From the NCBI GenBank assembly GCA_020744425.1, contig JAGMUV010000002.1, positions 868,001-932,000 of the forward strand: DNA of 64,000 bases, read 5' to 3'. The DNA is from Dactylonectria macrodidyma (Eukaryota > Ascomycota > Sordariomycetes > Hypocreales > Nectriaceae). A program made the translations under genes and the position numbers. Positions within the stretch are counted from its first letter, which is position 1; each line of letters begins with the position of its first letter. Shown here in pieces: positions 57,997 to 64,000 of this stretch. Below the pieces are notes generated by a model, which did not search any database, was not told the origin of the DNA, and saw only the letters and a program-made list of their open reading frames with translations.

Positions 57997-58262
57997 ATGA
58001 CGCGCAAGCCATGACTCACAAGAGTTACGTCGGCAGGTACGCAAGGAATTCTGGTCAAAGGGCCGTGTTGAAGACGACATGCCGACTTGCCGGCTCCGTC
58101 GACATAAGGTTTGGCATCCAAACGGTCCTACACAAGCAATGACGCGCAAGCAATGACTCAAAGGATATATGTCGGTAAATACGTAGGGAATTCCTAATAA
58201 GTGCCGCGTTGAAGACGATATGCCGACTTGATGGCTACGTCAACATAAGGTTTGGCATCCCA
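57997..58262. repeat. ~142-bp direct tandem duplication
   Basis: Copy 1 begins at 57997 and copy 2 at 58139; both start ATGACGCGCAAG and both contain GTTGAAGACGA.ATGCCGACTTG and ACATAAGGTTTGGCATCC. Many differences between them are C-to-T or G-to-A in copy 2. Confidence 0.9.
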
Positions 58263-59155
58263 AGGTTCCCGTGCCTAGCGGCTCCGGCATTGGCCCCACA
58301 CCACCGGCCCCAAGTGCCGGCCGCGCGACCTCAGTGCCGAAGCCCTACCAGACAAGCAAACGGTTATTGAAGTCTATCTATGTACCAGTGCAGTACGGAT
58401 TGCGAGGATACAGGACATCATCGAATTCCATCGAACCCGAGGGGTTGCGTTTGAGTGCTCGCAAGATACTCCTATCTTGGTAAGGCTGAGGGATAGAGAA
58501 GGATCTAGATTGAGAGCCCTCTTTTCGTCATGGACGCTGGAAGGCCCTCAAGGCTTTGTGCGAGAAAGGCAGCCCTGAGGCTGGTGGTCTAGTCCCGTGT
58601 GTCTACCTGTCGAGGGAATACTGAAAATACCCTATACTTTGAGTAACATGACGGTTAACCCGTACGACCAGCCCGGTGGGCCGTCATCATCTTGACGAGG
58701 CGACTATAACATTCACATAAAAAGCGTGTGAATTTCTATCTCTTTATGTGTTTTTGTCGTGCCTCAACGCACCAGAAAGCCATTCTAGAATCGTCCAGAG
58801 TTTCGATGTGTAAATGGCAAGACATCACATGTGTTATCTGGTTTGTTTCGATTGAGAAGTGTAGTTTGTTTGTCCGATTCATGTATTACATGCTATGTAG
58901 ACCAATGGTTTTGGTTGATGTGTGCCAGATGCCCCCGTTCCTCCCATCCCTTTCCAGACCCTTCCTTGGCTTTCGTGGACTTCCAAGATTCGCACGCATG
59001 ATTAATAGAAAGAAAAAACGAACACAGAACGATGGGATATTTGCCAATTTTGATACGCCATTCTGTTTTATCACGCGCCTGTTTGTTTTCAAGATTTCAG
59101 AAATAACTGCATTAAATAATACCCCCCTCACATGGACTCGAGCGAACGTCAGACC

Positions 59156-60760
59156 TTAGACGTTGTGATCGCCAGCGACAATCTTGGGATCGTGAAACGC
59201 AGGCTCCCTGACAGCCTTCGGCTGGGGTCCGGCGACCTCGGGGCTGTCGGAAATGGGGTCCTTGTGCTCCTTGTGAATGTGGTGCTTTCGCTGAGCCAAC
59301 GCGGTCTCCTTCTTGATCATGGCGTCTCGGCGCCACTCGAAAACAGTCTTGGGCTTGTCCTTGATGATGGAGCGGAGTTTCTCGTCGCTGCGCTTCAACC
59401 AATCGCTGGCGGGGGCGCAGCTGACGGGGTACAGAGGCATGTTGTTGTTGCTGAAAATGAAGGCACTGGCCTCGCGCTTATCGAAGGCGGCAATGAGGTC
59501 CATATCGTTCGCAATCTGGTCGCAGTAGATCTCCAGGGGCAGATCATTGACGTCCATGCCGAAGGGGTTCTCAATCTCCTGACCGATGAAGAGGAGGCCA
59601 AAGATGATGTAGGCAGCGGCGATGGTAGCGGGGATAGCAACCCATTCAAGCTTACCCACAAGCTGGAAGGGCAGGAGAATGACGTAGACGAAAGTAATTT
59701 GGCTGATGGCGATGGTGTAAGCGATCGGAAGGGGAGTGTTGAGAACACGCTCGCAGCCGACCATGACGTCGTTCATGATGGTGAGGTGGTTGTAGGCGAC
59801 AGTCTGCTGCATAGGGACGGGGAGCTGGGCGTTGTCGACGAGGTGATCCAGGGTCAGGGCGAGGTGGTTGAGGATCTCGAGAGGCAGGTTACCCAGGTGC
59901 TGGGTGGTCCTCTTTAAGGCCTTTCGGGGGTTGCTGGCAGCGAAGGAGACGCCAAGGTACTCGCCGGTGGATTTGAAGAAGTTCTTGCGCCTGGTTAGAG
60001 GCAGATCGGGCTCTGCGATGATGGCGTCCTTGGCAAAGGTGTTGAGATGGCCGATGAGGTGCTGAAGATCAGGGTAGTTGCTGTAGGGCTCGAAGCGCAG
60101 GCTGTGCTTGAGGGCGATGGAGAATGCGACAACCAAGTTCATGGCGCTGACCTTTTCGAGGATGGCCTCACGGGGGTCTCCATCCTTCGGGTCGCGGGCA
60201 TGGACCCAGAATGTGCGCCCAAGAGCCTGTGAGGCGAGGGTAAGCTGTCCCCAGTAGCGACGGCCTTCGGCGTAGCGCTCGTAGGCAGTGGAGGAGCGGA
60301 ATGACAGGGACAGACCGACGACGAAACCCAGGATGGTGAGAAGAACAGAGTCGACGCTGAGGCTGTGGACCTTGATGGAGACGACGGTGATGGCAGTGGA
60401 CCAGCCACCGACGAAGATGAGGGGAACGATCAGCTTGGGGATGATGCTGCCGTGCATCTGCATGATCAGGGGCCATTTGGAGTGCTTGCCAATGTCACGG
60501 GGGCCAGTGAAGTAGTCGTCGATGTCGAGCGAGGTCTGGCGACGGAACATGGCCGGGTCAATTGCGACGCTCGGCGAGGGCGGGGAGAGGACATGTTCGA
60601 GAGGAGGGATGTCGAGGCTTTGGAGGCGTTTGTTGTTGTCGACCTCTTGCTGCTTGAGCTGCTGGACCGGGTCGTTGCTGATGCTGACCTTGGCCGGCTC
60701 GCTGGCAGGGCCAGTAACGAAAGTGTTGCCGGAGCCGGTGGACTTGGACTCGTCAACCAT
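59156..60760 (-). CDS. Bestrophin-like anion channel (UPF0187 / Bestrophin-RFP-TM family)
   Basis: 534 aa, intron-less. The family forms pentameric chloride or bicarbonate channels; the Aspergillus member BestA has been studied as an anion channel. About 90 hydrophilic N-terminal residues precede the channel domain (about 90-420): WPLIMQMHGSIIPKLIVPLIFVGGWSTAI (span 1), LTILGFVVGLSLSFRSSTAYERYAEGRRYWGQL (span 2, with the conserved family motif SFRSSTAYERYxEGRxxWG), and spans 3-4 around YTIAISQITFVYVILLPFQLVG and IPATIAAAYIIFGLLFIGQEIENPFG. The post-span acidic/NPFG motif GQEIENPFGMDVNDLPL is conserved. A ~110-residue basic tail ends the protein. Start chosen at MVDESKSTGSGN, whose ATG has ACCATGG context. 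Location in plasma or vacuolar membrane cannot be told. Confidence 0.95.
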   Translation of the reverse strand: MVDESKSTGSGNTFVTGPASEPAKVSISNDPVQQLKQQEVDNNKRLQSLDIPPLEHVLSPPSPSVAIDPAMFRRQTSLDIDDYFTGPRDIGKHSKWPLIMQMHGSIIPKLIVPLIFVGGWSTAITVVSIKVHSLSVDSVLLTILGFVVGLSLSFRSSTAYERYAEGRRYWGQLTLASQALGRTFWVHARDPKDGDPREAILEKVSAMNLVVAFSIALKHSLRFEPYSNYPDLQHLIGHLNTFAKDAIIAEPDLPLTRRKNFFKSTGEYLGVSFAASNPRKALKRTTQHLGNLPLEILNHLALTLDHLVDNAQLPVPMQQTVAYNHLTIMNDVMVGCERVLNTPLPIAYTIAISQITFVYVILLPFQLVGKLEWVAIPATIAAAYIIFGLLFIGQEIENPFGMDVNDLPLEIYCDQIANDMDLIAAFDKREASAFIFSNNNMPLYPVSCAPASDWLKRSDEKLRSIIKDKPKTVFEWRRDAMIKKETALAQRKHHIHKEHKDPISDSPEVAGPQPKAVREPAFHDPKIVAGDHNV

Positions 60761-63700
60761 GGTGAAGGTATTTGCGTGTTAGACGCCTTGGTGAAGGGAG
60801 TAATTGATGTTCTTCAATGAATTGTAGGAGATTCCTGCCCAGCAGGTGGAGTTGTCTGGGGTAGAGGGGATCGAGTGATGCACTGATGGGGTCAAAGAAA
60901 AGACACAAAGAGAGAGGGTGAGGCTTCGGAGAGGACGGGGAAGGACAAAGACGCAGGAAGGAAGAGATGGGATGAAAAAGAAGAAATAGCAGTCAGCAAG
61001 GCAGGGGGGAAGCATGAAAATAAAGGAATAGGAACGGCCCCAATCCCTCGGTCGCCTGATGGAGTGAGTGGTGGTGAAGCTTTGTGGAGAGACACCAACG
61101 GCCAACAAGCAGGGCCCTGCAAAGGGCGACGCGACAAGCCGCGCAGGCTCTACGAAGTACCTACGGAAGGCCCGTACTGGAGGCTTGGGCCCTGGGCTCA
61201 ACTGGAGCCCTGGAGTTCGAAAATAAAAAAACTGGAGATTGCACTGCCGCGCCGCCACTCAGGAACGCCGATGCACCTGCAACAGGGGGAGGGGACCACA
61301 CCCCCCGCGCCTACCATTTCAAGCCCCTGTCTAACACCCTCCACCACCCTTTCTAGGTACAGTACCCACTCAACAGCACGCTTCAGGCCCTGAAAAGGCC
61401 TCTAAGCTTCACTGCTGCAGGTCCCCATTGCCACCAATCCCCTGAAATCCTCGGACGCTTCAGCGCACCCGCTGGCCGCCATTGGCCTGGGGTCAAGCTC
61501 TGGGTGCCCCCGCCCGTCCCCCCCTGGAATGTGTTTACGGCGCTGCGGCTGGGCCCGGCTGGGCATAGTGTTGGGGGCACCGAAATAACATGCTACGGTA
61601 CCCATCCGTGCATAGGGACTTCGGTCGTAGTCTGCTCCGTCGCCATCTGTACGTAGTTGTTTGGATGTACAGAGTACGTACGTAGGCTGCTTCGTGTCCA
61701 GCTGGTGCAATCGTTGCGATTGTTGCGTCGTAGTTGGCGCAACAGGTGCTGTCTAGATGCCGTTCGAGCAAAGCCATAGCGCCATATGCACATACTGGAC
61801 TTCGGTAATAAGTCCTTCAGCCATCAGCGCTACCGTGCATGGAGGTTCCCGCTAATCTCGCTGACGGGCGCCTCTGAAGTTTTGTCCGCTGTACTCCGGG
61901 AGTGAGAGGAGGTACCTATCATGTGAGAATACAAGAGCTACGGTACGCCTTGATCATCCCATCGGCTTCCCACTGAACAAACTTGAAACAGACACGGGGT
62001 TGTTGGCTTCCCAGTGGCCGCATCTTGCCTAGGTTGGCAAAAGACGTGTCAATTGGTGGTGTAACGCAGCCGCTTTCACTAGTGCAGCACCAAAAGCACC
62101 CGAAATGGTACCTCATACCTCAGCCGCGGAGCTGACATCAGTCGCACACAACGTCTAGACGTCTTGGTTGTGCAAATGGAAGCCGAGCTGGAGACATCGA
62201 GAAAAAGTTGCCGGTTGGACTTGATTAACGTGTGGTCTGAGATAAAAATCCCAGGATATGTAGTTTTTTTTTCTTCTCCGCCGTCCCGCGTTTAGAACCG
62301 AGACATGTCCTCATTCATGACACAAAGCTCAAAGGGGGCGGGAATGGAAACACGCGGCTTTGGTGAGGAATGCAGGTTTCAGGGGGGGAGCCAGAGAGCT
62401 TCATCGCAACGTCAGGTCTTCCTCTCACACCTACTACGCAGATACGTAGACTTGACTTCTGCGAGGTAGCACTGCTCGTAGCTACTAATGTAGCGAGTCA
62501 ACTCCGTTCCTGTGGCAAACTGTAGCCGCAAGAGATGCCCCCCCAGAGCAATGACTCTCGCGGCGCCAGTGATTGGCCGAGGGCGTTAGAGAGATGAGCG
62601 TCCCATCCCGTTCCCTTGCCCGGCCCCTTGTGACGTGTCGTCGTATTATTCCCCTGCTAAACTGGAGGGTAAACAAATGGAGGCAATGGCAAGGAGTCCG
62701 GCGCGGAACACGGACTTTAGGAACATGGACGCAAAAAGAAAAGCAGCCATGGGATGGATGGGAGGCGTTGAAGGTGCGTGGAGAACTATGGATACATGGA
62801 GATGACGGGAACAAGGCAGGGGCCCCGCTAACGCCTACTGTTCATCCACTGAGGGCCCCTGGAATGGAGTCTCTTCTCCATGCACAGCCCACCTCGACGA
62901 CTCAAGTAAGCGCACACGCAACGCAGCAGCTTTCTGGACAATCGTCTATTGAAATTGCTCCAGGGGTTAAAACGAATCTACAGAGTAATTAGGGAAGAAA
63001 TTGATGTGATGGCAAAGATCAACACAATGAAAAATAGATACGTATTCAATTAGGCTCACGACTAAAGTTTGGTTTAGCTCATGCCGCTAGACAGGTGCGA
63101 TGCTTGGCCGCTGGGAACCGAGATCCAAGTCATCCAGCGTGAGTACCGAGCACAAAGCAAGACAACAACAATACGAGGTCCTGGGTCTCCATGTCATGTC
63201 ACCAAAGATTCCCTTTCGCATGGAGGCCATGCCCCTTTCCTTGGGTGCAGAAGCAACCCACCCACTAGATTCATCTATTTCCTAATGCAACTGCGTCTGC
63301 CTCCTGCACGTCCAACATGACATGCTTCCCTCAACCAGAAAGCCGAGCTGCCAAGGCACGCATGTCAGCACGGCAGTCCTGATCTGTTTTCTTTCTTTTG
63401 GCGTCGCTTGTTGAGAATGGCACCCTGCTAGTTCGGCCGGACTTTTTGCTCAAACAAAATCATCCATTTCTTCCTACCGTCGTGATAAAATGAAGCGAAA
63501 ATTCACTGCCCCCTTCTCCACCGTCTGCATGGAAGAAAAAAAAAACACCGACGTGTGGCACTAGTCAGTACCAAGCTTTTTCCACCCGCGATCTCTCGTT
63601 GAGCCAACAAAAATCCCTGACAGGTTCCTTTTCACGTCAGCTTCATCTGCTGCTCTCGTGCGGGTGTGGCTTTCGGGCATGTGTAGGTCCTGCAGTCGAG

Positions 63701-64000
63701 ATTAGTCACCCGTAGCGTGCCATCATGCGACCCTTTCACAAGCCTCACATTGTCACAAAAGCCCATTTGTTCAATACAACCCTACCTACGTTGCAAAATT
63801 AAAGGGACGAACAAAAAGTCTCCGGGCTGTGTACCCACCTCTCTGCTGACAACAATTCCGCTTCTTGGTCGGGTTCATGATCCACGGCTGCAGAGACTGA
63901 GGCCCCAAGGATGTGACCCTCGTCTCCTCTCCCCCTTGTCCAAGACGTGAAAGATACACCCGCTTTCGGTGCAATCGCAGCCAGTTGCCCTCAGCCCTGT
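60761..64000. other. Intergenic to window end, no gene seen
   Basis: About 3.2 kb. The first ~350 bases upstream of the bestrophin gene are purine-rich on the plus strand, so pyrimidine-rich in the sense direction, as expected of its leader and promoter. Beyond about 61.3 kb I see only short open frames on both strands without family signatures, and no repeats, tRNA or transposon. A gene may begin beyond the window edge. Confidence 0.5.

Larger units (their letters stand above)
56848..59155. other. Intergenic with degenerate tandem duplications
   Basis: About 2.3 kb upstream of the tandem-exon locus and downstream of the bestrophin gene's 3' end. It contains three degenerate ~75-80-bp copies around AATGATAAATC (57354, 57430, 57510), a short AGATAA array near 57823-57840, and a ~142-bp direct duplication (57997-58262). 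No gene with recognisable domains seen. Confidence 0.6.

Overview
This window is nuclear DNA from a filamentous ascomycete (Pezizomycotina). The protein sequences look most like Sordariomycetes, probably Hypocreales; that placement is inference from protein similarity and I cannot name a genus. The evidence is short GT-AG introns (mostly 50-130 nt) with CTAAC/CTGAC branch points, Kozak-like starts, no operons, and families typical of this group: a fungal rhodopsin-like 7-TM protein, a velvet-domain protein, a short bZIP with an MPRK start, ACR3, and a HeLo-like/pseudokinase protein.

Layout. 1-1771: nudE homologue (dynein pathway), cut at its 5' end. 6189-13356: acetyl-CoA carboxylase in four exons behind a long pyrimidine-rich leader. 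14091-14546 (-): mitochondrial BolA3-type Fe-S factor, which shares an intergenic region with a divergently transcribed bZIP factor (15642-16852). 16984-18387 (-): ACR3 arsenite efflux transporter. 18.4-22.0 kb: gene-poor DNA holding a 63-bp relic of a subtilase exon, upstream of an intact secreted subtilase (22044-24922). 25672-28003: arginyl-tRNA synthetase with an in-frame upstream start that would add a mitochondrial presequence. 29404-30942 (-): MFS anion:cation symporter. 34953-36242: rhodopsin-like 7-TM protein with a GC-AG intron. 37875-41509: a large HeLo-like / pseudokinase / trypsin-like protease fusion. 41724-42732 (-): CCDC25/Jlp2-type protein whose splicing seems to need a one-nucleotide exon. 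46769-47291 (-): small velvet-domain protein. 50795-52273: GH1 beta-glucosidase. 52830-54383: DHA1-type MFS transporter. 54.9-58.3 kb: a repeat-rich island with several tandem arrays and a probable intron-dense minus-strand gene built of duplicated exon pairs. 59156-60760 (-): bestrophin-like anion channel. The remainder, to 64000, has no gene I can support.

Most genes are unrelated housekeeping, transport or signalling functions; I see no biosynthetic gene cluster, tRNA, rRNA or intact transposon. The most unusual items are the HeLo/pseudokinase/protease fusion (architecture of a fungal cell-death or non-self-recognition protein), the tandem-exon locus at 54.9-56.85 kb, and the one-nucleotide exon.
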